In this document: piece after piece, positions 49,224 to 58,898 of the stretch
How the letters are laid out: each line of letters opens with the position of its first letter
Position numbering within the stretch: the first letter of the stretch is position 1
DNA from: Leucobacter coleopterorum
GTDB lineage: Bacteria; Actinomycetota; Actinomycetes; Actinomycetales; Microbacteriaceae
Assembly (NCBI RefSeq): GCF_011382985.1
Contig: NZ_CP049933.1
Location: 1,054,001 to 1,118,000 of the forward strand
Length of the DNA stretch: 64,000 bases
Reading direction: 5' to 3'
Notes under the pieces: model-generated
Database searches by the model: none
The model's input: the letters and a program-made list of their open reading frames with translations, nothing else
What the model was told of the DNA's origin: nothing
Position numbers and translations under genes: made by a program

Positions 49224-50931
49224 TTAGGTGAACAGTCGGATCTTGAAGACCCGCGTGGCGACAACAATGGGAACAATGGCGAGCAGAACGAGGATCAGCC
49301 CGTAGGCCGCAGCCTGGCTGTTTAACCCGGTGTTCATCAGTTGGAACACCTTGATGGTGATCGTCTCGCGACCCGCGGAATACACCACGAGGGAAGCGGA
49401 AAGCTCGGCGATGATGGTGGTCCAGGTCAGCACGGTGGCGGCCGCAATGCCAGGAACCATCAGCGGCAAGACCACTTTTACGAACGAGCGGAAGGGCGGG
49501 ACACCCAGGCTGATCGAGGCATCTTCAAGGGAATCCGGGATCGCGTGCAGTGTCGCTGAGGCGCTGCGCAGACCGTGCGGGAGTCGTCGTACAACAAACA
49601 CAAGCACGATGATCGCGGAGGTGCCAGAGAGCGTGATCCAACTCCCGCTGCCGAACGCCGTCATCATGCCGATGCCGAGGACCGTACCGGAGAGGGCCAT
49701 AGGCAGCATGACGAGGTAGTCGAGCGCGGGCGTGAGCGGGTTCTTTTTCTTCACGATGAGCACGCTGATGATCGAGCTGGCAACGACCCCGATCAGGCAG
49801 GCAAGACCGCCAAACATGACCGTGTTGAGTATCGGTTGCGGTTCGCGAGCGAGAACGGTCGTGATGCTGTCAAGGGAGAACTCGCCCCACTTCAGCACCG
49901 GCCCGCTGCTCTTGGTGAACGCAATGAGCACAACCATCACCAGGGGGAGCGTTGACGCGACAAGCAGAATCCCCGCGACGACCGCGGTGGCGGAGCCCGC
50001 GAATCCGCGAAGTGGGATTGGGGTCCAGGAGCGCCCCTGCACCATCTCGTACTTCTTGCGCCCGACCGTCAAGCGCTGAACAAACAGCACGAGCGCAACA
50101 ATTGCAATGGACACGGTCGCGAGCGTTGACTGCATCGTGGGATCACCGCCGGTCTCCGCGAGGAACACTTTGTAGGTGAGCGGAGCGAGCAGCTTGACGT
50201 CTCCACCGACAATCGTGGAGGTGGCGAAGTTGCCGAGTGTGAGGGTGAACACAAGCAACGAGGTGGCAGCGATGGCGGGGAACACCGCGGGGATCATCAC
50301 CTTGAGACGTGCTTTTAGTGGCGAGGATCCGAGGCTCATCGCGGCCTCTTCGAGCTGAGCGTCGAATCCCTTGAACGCGGCGAGGGTGCCGAGGTAGACG
50401 TAGGTGTAATACAGAAACGGCAGGATCAGAATGAGTCCGGTCCAGCCGTAGAGTGAGGGAGTGCCACCCGAACGCGTCGCGTACGAACCGGGTGAGGAAC
50501 CCGTTGTTGCCAAGGAACATAAGCCAGGACTGTGCCACGATCACCTCTGGCACCAGGATCGCCGTGATCGGCAGAACCGCGATAACGGCCTTTGCCCAGA
50601 ACGAGAACCGCGAGGTGAAGTAGGCGAGAAACACGCCGATCGCGGTTGCGAGTACCGTCACGATGGTCGCGAGCAGCAGTGTGTTGCCGACCGCGCGAGT
50701 GTATTGCTCGTCGGCAAAGAAGGTCGACCAGCCGGCGAAGGCCCCTGTCTCGCTGCTTGAAATCGAGCCGATAAGAATGTTGATAATGGGCCAGGTCACA
50801 AACGCGAGGATCAACGCCAGAAAGATCACACTGAGAAGTAGCCAGGGCGAAAACTGCCGCTTCTTCGCCTCCCGAGTGATCGTGTAGGCGCGGGTTTCCG
50901 TGGCAACAGGTGGGGGAGCCGTGAGGGTCAT
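49224..50931 (-). CDS. ABC transporter permease, fused double unit (FbpB/PhnU-V type)
   Basis: About 568 residues with two six-helix permease units in one chain. Each has an EAA loop: LEEAAMSLGSSPLKARLKV in the first and LEDASISLGVPPFRSFVKV in the second. The N-terminus reads MTLTAPPPVATETR. The frame break near 50466-50468 has the opposite sign to the others: one base too many, or two missing, between RFVRDAFG and GTPSLYGWTG. The start overlaps the ATPase stop by ATGA. Fused permeases of this kind accompany ferric, phosphonate and thiamine importers. Confidence 0.88.
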
Positions 50932-52022
50932 GAGGCCATCACCAGCGTTTCTGCGGTCGGAAACACCACGGAGACGAGGTCGCCCGCACTGTGGCTGCTT
51001 CCCGAAGCGGGCTCCGCACTCGCGATCACGGTGCCGTCAGTGAGGCGCACGCTGTACTGGTGTTTGTAGCCGAGGTACTGGTGGCGAATCACCTCGCCAG
51101 GGATCACCGAGCTTCCGGTCTCTTCGTGCGAGGGATCACTGTGGCCGTCGCCGGGCAAGAGTCGTAGGTGTTCGGGCCTTGCAACGGCGTATGCCGATCC
51201 CGCGCGCAATGCCGTGCGCCGTATGCCCCGCAGGGAGGCTGAACCGAGGCTCACGGTGACGGTTTCGTCGTTGGTTGCGGCATCGTCTGCGATCGTTACC
51301 GGGAGCACGTTCGCCGCCCCAATAAAGTCGGCCGCGTAGCTCGATGCGGGCCTGCGGTAGATTTCGTTGGGTGTTCCCAGCTGGTCAATGTTTCCGCTGC
51401 GAAACAGTGCGATCCTGTCGGAAAGTGCGAGTGCCTCCTCCTGGTCGTGGGTCACAAACACGGTGGTGATCCCGAGCTCACGCTGCAGGTCGCCGATCGC
51501 CTCGCGGATCGAGAGCCTGAGTTTTGTGTCGAGGTTTGAGAGTGGCTCGTCCATCAGCAGAACCCTGGGGCGAATGGCGAGCGCACGCGCGAGTGCCACG
51601 CGTTGCCGCTGCCCGCCCGAGAGTTCGCCGGGAAGGCGGTCGCCGTAGCCGGTCATGCCGACCTGTTCGAGCGCCTCCTCAACGCGGTTCGGGATCGCAC
51701 TTCGCTCCAGGTGGCGCGCCTTGAGGCCGTAGGCGACGTTGGTGTTGACGGTCTTGTCGGGAAAAAGTGCGTAATCCTGAAAGACCATGCCGATGTCGCG
51801 GCGATGGGTTGGCACCCGTGTGACGTCGGCGTCGTCGAACGACAGGCGACCGGCCACCGGTGTGATGAAACCGGCGATGGTGCGAAGCAGGGTGGTTTTG
51901 CCGCACCCGGAGGGGCCGAGGAGCGTAAAGAACTCACCGTCGTGAATGGTGAGACTGAGTTCATTGATGACTTTTGTGTCGCCGTACGACACCGAAAGTT
52001 GATCCACCTGGATTGCGGTCAC
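50928..52022 (-). CDS. ABC transporter ATP-binding protein (FbpC/PotA/PhnT type)
   Basis: 364 residues from the GTG at 52022, which follows AGGAGGAAAC. Walker A is GPSGCGKTTLL, the Q-loop MVFQDYALFPDKTV, the signature LSGGQRQRVALARAL, Walker B VLLMDEPLSNLD and the switch VTHDQEEA. A C-terminal TOBE region (GEVIRHQYLGYKHQYSVRL) follows. An upstream in-frame ATG would add 24 residues without similarity. It is the first gene of the operon ATPase, permease, binding protein, phosphatase. Confidence 0.9.
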   Translation of the reverse strand: MTAIQVDQLSVSYGDTKVINELSLTIHDGEFFTLLGPSGCGKTTLLRTIAGFITPVAGRLSFDDADVTRVPTHRRDIGMVFQDYALFPDKTVNTNVAYGLKARHLERSAIPNRVEEALEQVGMTGYGDRLPGELSGGQRQRVALARALAIRPRVLLMDEPLSNLDTKLRLSIREAIGDLQRELGITTVFVTHDQEEALALSDRIALFRSGNIDQLGTPNEIYRRPASSYAADFIGAANVLPVTIADDAATNDETVTVSLGSASLRGIRRTALRAGSAYAVARPEHLRLLPGDGHSDPSHEETGSSVIPGEVIRHQYLGYKHQYSVRLTDGTVIASAEPASGSSHSAGDLVSVVFPTAETLVMAS

Positions 52023-52099
52023 GTTTCCTCCTGACAGCCACAGTGCTGTTGTTGTGTGTCTCGCCGAAACGAAACGAGTTGTGCAATGGTACACAGACT

Positions 52100-52129
52100 T
52101 TTCTCAACTGGTCAATACCAGTTGAGAAA
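52100..52129. promoter_or_regulatory. Palindromic operator upstream of the ABC operon and GntR gene
   Basis: A perfect inverted repeat, tttctcaactggt (52100-52112) and accagttgagaaa (52117-52129), with a CAAT spacer. ACTGGT/ACCAGT half-sites are of the kind bound by HutC/UTRA-type GntR proteins, and the gene for one starts 135 bases downstream. The spacer between 52023 and 52264 also holds tgtgcaat (52080-52087), the complement of the ATTGCACA octamer. Confidence 0.7.
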
Positions 52130-52264
52130 CTGGTGCGTGAAAACCATCTGATTTGATTGGTTTTCGACGCTGTGTGTTTCCGGGGATTGGTAACTTTTGC
52201 GTTAAGGTATGAACCAGTTTGAGGGATCCGTGCGTGTCAGAGTTCGAGGGGTTAGGGTGAAACG

Positions 52265-53012
52265 ATGAGCACAAACCTTCCACTGCACTCGCAGGTGTAT
52301 GGGACGCTCCGTGAGTGCATACTCTCGGGTGAGTGGGAGCAGGGAGACCGGGTGCCGAGCGAACGGCGCCTCGTTGAGGAATTCGGTGTGTCGCGCGGCA
52401 CCGTTCGCCAGGCGCTCGCCGCACTGCGGGCTGAGGGGCTGGTGCTTGGGGGATCGGATCAGCACCCCGGGTACAGCGGGTGGTGCCATCGCAGTCGTTT
52501 GACACCTTTGTGTCGTTCACGGAGTGGGCAAAGAGCCTCGGTCGAGTGCCCGGCCAACGGGTGATTGAGATTTCTCGCCGCCTCGCTGACACTCAGGAAG
52601 CGGAGGGGCTCGGGATCGAGCCGAGTGCGTCGATCGTGGAGGTGCTTCGCGCGCGGTACTTCGACGATCAGCCCGTCATGCTCGAGTCAGCGCTGTACCC
52701 GCTCGACGTCGGTCGCTACTTTCTTGTCGAAGATCTCGAGCAGGCCAGCATGTACCAGATTCTGCGGGAGCACGGCCTGGCTCCCGTGCGAGCCCACAAC
52801 GTGATCGACGCCGAGGGTGCGGGGCAGCGCGAGGCGAAATGGCTGGGTGTTGCCGAGGGAAGCGCGTTGCTGCGGGTGCGGCGCACCTCTTACGGTGCGC
52901 GCGGCATGATCCTCGAACTCGCGACCAACCGCTACCTGCCCAACATGGCGAACTTCACCATTGACAATGCGGTTGACCCCGCTGTGGTCGGCGGTCCTCA
53001 GTTGTCCCGTAG
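52265..53012 (+). CDS. GntR-family regulator, UTRA (HutC) subfamily
   Basis: The winged helix covers residues about 5-75 (PLHSQVYGTLRECILSGEWE, PSERRLVEEFGVSRGTVRQAL, LRAEGLVLGG). The UTRA domain follows (FDTFVSFTEWAKSLGRVPG, EVLRARYFDDQPVMLESALY). One missing G (52448-52452) breaks the frame; repair reads LVLGGIGSAPRVQRVVPSQS. As given, the frame runs to 53187, overlapping the convergent racemase gene. A missing C at 52977-52980 would give a stop at 53010-53012 and a normal 249 residues; I use this end with reserve. It probably controls the ABC operon through the adjacent palindrome. Confidence 0.78.
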
Positions 53013-53137
53013 TGCCGCTCCGCGCGACTCGGGCAAGGCTGATAACCGAAGGCAAGGATGCTTACCCGCTAGTTTCTTTGCCGGCGGTAAAGTCCCTTGC
53101 CGTTGGCGCAATTCGTATCGCCCCGCCACACGAAGCC

Positions 53138-54186
53138 CTACCGCAGCACAAACCCACTGCCGAGGGGGTCCGCGGGATCAAGCATGAAGCGGTGCTCGCC
53201 GGTTTGGTAAGCGGTGCCCGTCACGAACGGGGTGACGAGTGTTTCGCCGCTGAGGTCCACCCCCGCCGCCTCCCAGCGCGCTCGAAACACCGTGTCGACA
53301 ATCGAGTGGTGTTCGAGGGTGTCAGTTGCAGTGAGGGTGCCATCGTCGGCGAGCAGGGCAACGCGCGCGCCGGTACCGGAGCCGCAGGGCGAGCGATCCA
53401 CCTCACCGTCAGCGAAGACCGTCACGTTGCGCTGCTTGGGACCCTCGGTGCCTCGGCCCAGGTCATCCCACAGAATTGTGCCGTAGACGCCGGAGAGCCG
53501 CGGGTCAGCGGCGTACTGTGCCTCGACGGCATCGTTGAGCGCCCACTTCACCTCGCGACCGAGCGCGATCAACTCGGTGTAGTGCTCAGGATCAACGGAG
53601 AGCCCCACATCGGTGGCGCGCACCGAGGCGTAGATTGCGCCGCTGAAACTGAGATCGACGAGCACCGAGCCACGGCTTGTTTCGAGGCACACCCCTCTGG
53701 CAATGACGTGCGAGGCTACGTTGCGGAATGTGGCGCTGACCAGCTTGCCGTTCCGCCGCTCAACTTGTGCTGCCACGCGGCCTGAGGGCACATCGATGCG
53801 CACCTCGGTCACGCCATCGGGATCACTCTCGACGAGACCAGTGTCGGTCGCCCACACTCCAAGCGCAATCGTGCCGTGCCCACAGGCCGTCGAGAAGCCG
53901 TCCTTGTGCCAGAACAGCACACCGAAGTGGGCCCCGCATCATCGGGCGGCACAATGAATCCGCCGTACATATCGGCGTGACCGCGAGGCTCACTGCAGAG
54001 CAACTCGCGGACACAGTCAGCTTCTGAGCCCGCCGTCATTGCCGCGACGCGGCGTTCCCCAACGGTTTCGCCGGGCGGAACGGGGGCATCCTCGTGCACG
54101 ATGCGGAAGGGTTCGCCGGCCGTGTGGTAGTCGGTCGTGCGAATCCACTGCCCAAACAATGACCCAGCCGGTGAGCCCCCAAACAC
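53138..54186 (-). CDS. Second proline racemase/hydroxyproline epimerase family protein
   Basis: 349 residues after adding one base at 53932-53935. It starts at a GTG overlapping the putA stop (TAGTG). The N-terminal WIRTTDYHTAGEPFRIV is typical of the family. The two active-site positions are Cys102 (STACGHGTIAL) and Cys268 (DRSPCGSGTGA). Because the second position is Cys and not Thr, the trans-3-hydroxyproline dehydratase reaction is less likely than a two-base racemisation or epimerisation. Translational coupling to putA suggests conversion of D-proline or a hydroxyproline isomer for the proline route. Confidence 0.82.
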
Positions 54187-57100
54187 TAGATCACCCCATC
54201 GCTCAGATGGTTCGGCGTGCCGAAGCGGTGCGCCGTGATCGACACTGCCTGCTCGCGCAGGTGCGGCAGCATCTCGACGCGACCCGCCGACACGACGGGA
54301 CCGCCGTAGACCGCGATGTCGGGTTTGCCACCCGAAGCCTCGTAGGTCGCCGAGATAACGTCCTCGCGCGAATCGCCCGCGATGATCCTGATGCGTGCAC
54401 CGGCGGCTGGCCCTTGGCGTCGGGCAAGGCCGGCAACGCGGGTGGCCCAGGCATCGTCATCTTCGAAGTGGATCGCGACACCGGCTGTTTCGAACGCCGC
54501 GAGAATAGCCTGGGGGAGCGCTGTCGGCAGACTCAGTAGCGGGGCCGATCCCGCTGTCACTCCTGCGGCAACTGCACGAACAACGTGGGCCACAGAGGCA
54601 TCCGCTGTCGCGCGAATCACAGTTTGGGCCGGCAGATAACGCAGCACGTTGCGCTCGATCCCGAGCCCCGAGGCATCGCGGCGCACACCGAATTCCTGCT
54701 CCCAGGCTGCGGCGTCCGAGCCGAGAGCTGCGCGCAACCACTCCAGTGACTCCTCGGGCAGATCGGCCTGCTGCGCGGCCCGCAGTAGCGGGGCCGCCGC
54801 GGGCATCGGCCGGATCGGATCGGCACTGCTCGGATCAGCAGCGCTTGGCGCGTCTTTCCAGTCGCCGAGCCCGAACAGGTAGCTCGGGCCGCCGGCCTTA
54901 GTGCCCGCGCCGATCGCCGACTTCTTCCAGCCGCCGAAGGGCTGGCGGCGAACGATAGCGCCGGTGATACCGCGGTTGACGTAGAGGTTGCCCGCCTCGA
55001 TGCGTGAGAGCCACAGCGTGAGCTCATCGCGGTCGAGGGAGTGCAGGCCGCTCGTGAGACCGTAGTCGATGTCGTTGACCATGTCGATCGCCTCATCAAG
55101 CGTCGAAGCCGTCATGATGCCGAGGATCGGGCCGAAGTACTCGGTGAGGTGGTACTCACTTCCGCGCCGCACACCCTCGCGAACGCCGGGTGTCCACAGC
55201 TTTGAAGCGCCTGAAGCGTCGCGGGCGAGCGGGTGATCACCCTCAACGGGACCAGGCTTCACCATCCAGCTCTGCCCCGGCTCAAGCTTCGTGAGACCGC
55301 GCTCTAGTTTGCCGGAGGGGGCCGCGATCATTGGCCCCATCTGGCTCGTAAGCTGATCGGGGGTGCCGATGTCGAGCGAGCGCACCGCGTCAAGCAACTG
55401 GCCGCGGAAGCGCTTGGACTGCGCCACCGAGCCGACGAGAATCACGAGTGACGCCGCCGAGCACTTCTGACCGGCGTGACCAAACGCGGACTGCGCGACA
55501 TCGCGGGCGGCGAGATCGAAGTCGGCGTTCGGGTGACGATGATGGCATTTTTGCCGCTGGTCTCGGCGAGAATCGGTAGATCCTGGCGCAGGCCGCGGAA
55601 GGTCTCCGCGGTTTCGTAAGCACCGGTTAGGATCAGCCGGTCGATCCGTGTGTCGGCCACAAGGGCCGAACCAAGCGCGCGGTCCGTAAACTGCACCATC
55701 TGCAGCACGTCGCGGGGAACTCCTGCCTCCCACAGCGCCTCAACCATCACGGCACCGGAGCGGGCCGCCTGGGTTGCGGGCTTGATGATCACTGAGGAGC
55801 CTGCGGCGAGTGCGGCGAGGGTGCCTCCGGCGGGATTGCGACCGGGAAGTTCCACGGCGGAATCACCGCGGTGAGCTTTTGCGGCACGAATGTCGCACCC
55901 TCGACCTGCTCAAGCGCCTGGCCGAGCGCCGCGTAGTAGTGCGCGAAGTCGATGGCCTCGGAGACCTCGGGGTCGCCCTGGTCGAGCGTTTTGCCGCACT
56001 CCGATCCCATTACCTCAAGCAGAGCAGCGCGGCGAGCTTCGAGTTGCTCGCCCGCGCGGTGCAGAATCTGTGCCCGTTCGTCTGCGCTGAGCGCCTGCCA
56101 ACCAGAGGCAGACGCGCGGCCACGCTCGATGGCGGCTTCCAGATCGGCACTGTCTGCGATGAGAGAGGCATCGACGGTCGCCTTGCCCAGCTGTGAGTGA
56201 ACCATGCGGTTCGCGATCTCACGACCCCACTCGCGGTTGCCGGGCAGGTCAGGGTCGGTGTCGGGTGTGTTCTCAAACCCCTCGATGCCCGCGGCTACTC
56301 TTGCGGCGATGCGATCGTCAGCGGTGTCCGCGCGAGACACGCGACGATCTTGGCTGCGCTGCGGGCTGGGCACGTTGAAGTGCTCGGGATCACCGTCGGC
56401 GGTGATCGCTTCGAGGTCGGCGAGCGACGCGAGAAAGCGGTCTTTTTCGCGCTCAAAAAGCGCGGAGTTGTCGTTGAGTTCGAAAACGGCCGACATGAAG
56501 TTCTCGTGGCTGGCTCCCTCTTCGAGGCGGCGAATTAGGTAAGCGATTGCAACGTCGAACTCCTGCGGGTGCACGACCGGCACGTAGAGCAGCAGACCGC
56601 CGACCTCGCGCCGCACGGCCTCCGCCTGCCCCGTCGCCATGCCGAGCAGCATCTCGAACTCGATGCCGCTCTGAGCCCACGTGCCTTTGCGAGAAGCCAG
56701 GCCAAAGCCACATCGAAGAGATTGTGACCGGCAACGCCGATCCTCACGTTCTTCACACGTTCGGGGTGCAGCGCGTAGTCGAGTACGGCCTTGTACCCGG
56801 TGTCGGATTCCTGCTTTGATCCCCAGGTCGCGGCCTCCCAGCCATGAACGGTCGCCTCGACCAGCTCCATCGGCAGGTTTGCGCCCTTCACGACGCGCAC
56901 CTTGATGGGCGCGCCACCGCGCGCGACGCGGGCCGCCGACCACTTCTGCAGACGCATCATCGCGCTAAGCGCGTCGGGCAGGTAGGCCTGCAACACGATG
57001 CCTGCTTCGAGATTGAGAAACTCGGGGCGGTCGAGGATTTTGGTGAACACGGCGAGTGTGAGATCGAGATCTTTGTACTCTTCCATGTCGAGGTTGATGA

Positions 57101-57752
57101 ACTTGCGTGGCGACGCGGCCGCGGCCCTCTCGAAGAGCGGCAAGAGGTGTTGCTCGATTTCGACGACTGCCTCGTCAAACGCCCAGTGGTTGTGCGGTGC
57201 AACGGTCGATGACACCTTGATCGAGACGTAGCCGACGTCGTCGCGCGCGAGCAGCTTGTGGGTGCCCTCGATGCGGCGCTCTGCCTCTGCCTTGCCGAGG
57301 ATCGCCTCGCCGAGCAGGTTGATGTTGAGGCTCACACCGTCGCGCTTGATCTTCGCGATGGCGGGCCCGAGCTTCGAGTCGCTCGCGTCGATAATCAGGT
57401 GGCTGACCAGTTCGCGCAGCACACGACGGGCCACCGGCACCACAACTCCCGAGAGCGGCTTCGCGAGTGCACCGCCGAGGGTCATGCCTCCGCGCATGTA
57501 GCCGGGCAGAAACTTTGGGGTGAGTGAGGTCAATTCGCTGAGGCGCTTCGCTGCGACGTTGAGGTCTTCGGGGCGCACCACACCGTCGACGAATCCGACA
57601 GCAAAGTCGAGGCCGTTCGGGTCGCGGAGCAGGCCCGCGAGACGCTCGGCTGAGGGATCAGCTGGAACCTGCGCGGCTTCGGCGAGCCAGCGGCGCACAA
57701 GGGCAATTGCTTCATCCGCGAGTTGCTGGGGGCGGACGTCAGTTGTGGCCAT
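54186..57752 (-). CDS. putA: Bifunctional proline dehydrogenase / P5C dehydrogenase
   Basis: About 1189 residues. The N-terminal ProDH barrel (FAD) has VSIKVSST, KFINLDMEEYKDLDLTLAVF, AYLPDALSAMMRLQKWSAAR and VRVVKGANLPMELVEA. The middle part contains EFEMLLGMATGQAEAVRRE and YVPVVHPQEFDVAIAYLIRRLEE. The ALDH domain has IPPWNFPVAIPAGGTLAALA, the catalytic Glu in LAETSGKNAIIV and the catalytic Cys in HAGQKCSAASLVIL. It converts proline through pyrroline-5-carboxylate to glutamate. Missing bases at 56676-56678, 55832-55834 and 55531-55533 break the frame. The start MATTDVRPQQL has GAGG upstream. Confidence 0.92.
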
Positions 57753-57868
57753 GGTTACCTCGCTCGTTGGGTTGTTCATGAGACCAGTTTCACCCCTTGC
57801 AAGAGTGAAGTAAAGCAACAGTTTATGTGGGATAGTGTGAAGTAAAACTGCATGAATTGGGGTGCGCT
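57753..57868. promoter_or_regulatory. Divergent control region, putA / LysR gene
   Basis: A direct repeat gtgaagtaaa occurs at 57805-57814 and 57837-57846, 32 bases apart (about three helix turns). tttcac at about 57788-57793 is an inverted half-copy. This spacing on one DNA face fits cooperative binding by the LysR protein encoded to the right. Confidence 0.5.
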
Positions 57869-58786
57869 GTGCTTGAGATGAAACGGCTCCGTCTGCTCTG
57901 GGAACTTGATGCCCGTGGAACCGTCGCGGCGGTGGCCGAAGCGCTGCGTTACAGCCCCTCCGCCATATCGCAGCAGCTCGCGTTGCTCGAGCGGGAGGCC
58001 GGCGTGACGCTGCTACGTCGAGTCGGGCGCACGCTTGAATTGACAGCCGCAGCGCAGGCGCTCGTGGCCGAGACGCAGGAGCTGCTCGCAGGACTTGAGC
58101 GTGCCGAGGCGGCACTGCATCGCGCGCACGCCGAGGTATCGGGCACCGTGCGGCTGGCTGTGTTTCAGACGGCACTCTTGGCACTGATGCCGCAGGTACT
58201 CAGGAGGTTGCGAGCGGCGCACCCGAGGCTCCGAGTCGAAATGGTGCAGCACGAACCTGAGGCAGGTCTTGAGGAGACGCGCGCAAGAGCGTTCGATCTT
58301 GTGGTGGCTGAGCAATACCCGGGGCACTCGGCGCCGCACTTTTCCGGGTTGGATCGCGAACCCCTAGTGCGGGATCATATCCGTCTGGGCTTGCCTCCGC
58401 TTGATGCGGGAGATCCTGAATTTGATCGTGTCGAGCGGCTGCAAGACGCTGCTGGGCTGCCCTGGGTGATGGAACCAGAGGGAGCAGCCTCGCGGCATTG
58501 GGCCCTGCAGTTGTGTCGAAGCGCCGGGTTCGAACCCGACGTGCGTTACGAAACTGCCGATCTGCAGACACACGTGCGGCTCATCGAGACGGGTAACGCG
58601 GTCGCGCTTTTGCCAGACTTGGTTCACCGCGGCGCCATTCACCAACTGCGACTCGTCTCGTTGAAGGGGGATCCTCAGCGCACGGTGTTTACTGCGGCTC
58701 GCTCCTCGAGCGGCATTCACCCGGCACTAGAAGCGGTAAGGCACGCGCTTCACGAAGAAGCTGCTGCGCTTGATGAGGTGGAGTAA
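57869..58786 (+). CDS. LysR-family regulator, probable putA activator
   Basis: 305 residues from the GTG at 57869 (MLEMKRLRLLWELDARG), six bases after GGGG. The HTH reads VAAVAEALRYSPSAISQQLALLEREAG. The effector domain begins VSGTVRLAVFQTALLALMP. The sequence is of the LysR type common in actinobacteria. Divergence from putA across a repeated element suggests control of proline breakdown, with proline or P5C as a likely effector (inference). The frame is intact. Confidence 0.88.
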   Translation: MLEMKRLRLLWELDARGTVAAVAEALRYSPSAISQQLALLEREAGVTLLRRVGRTLELTAAAQALVAETQELLAGLERAEAALHRAHAEVSGTVRLAVFQTALLALMPQVLRRLRAAHPRLRVEMVQHEPEAGLEETRARAFDLVVAEQYPGHSAPHFSGLDREPLVRDHIRLGLPPLDAGDPEFDRVERLQDAAGLPWVMEPEGAASRHWALQLCRSAGFEPDVRYETADLQTHVRLIETGNAVALLPDLVHRGAIHQLRLVSLKGDPQRTVFTAARSSSGIHPALEAVRHALHEEAAALDEVE

Positions 58787-58898
58787 CTCTGCTCTGCCCT
58801 GCCCTGTTTGCTCTGACCGTCCGCGATTTCTCGGTTCGCGTACCGCGAATTGCATCCCCTAATTTGATTTGCTGAGTTGAGAGTGGAAGCCTCAACCC

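Noticed and set aside
48201-50931. Second thiamine importer
   Set aside because: No TPP riboswitch precedes the operon and the binding protein lacks the ThiB-specific segments seen at 62863-63945.
53138-54186. trans-3-hydroxy-L-proline dehydratase
   Set aside because: The second catalytic position is Cys (SPCGSG), not the Thr expected for that enzyme.
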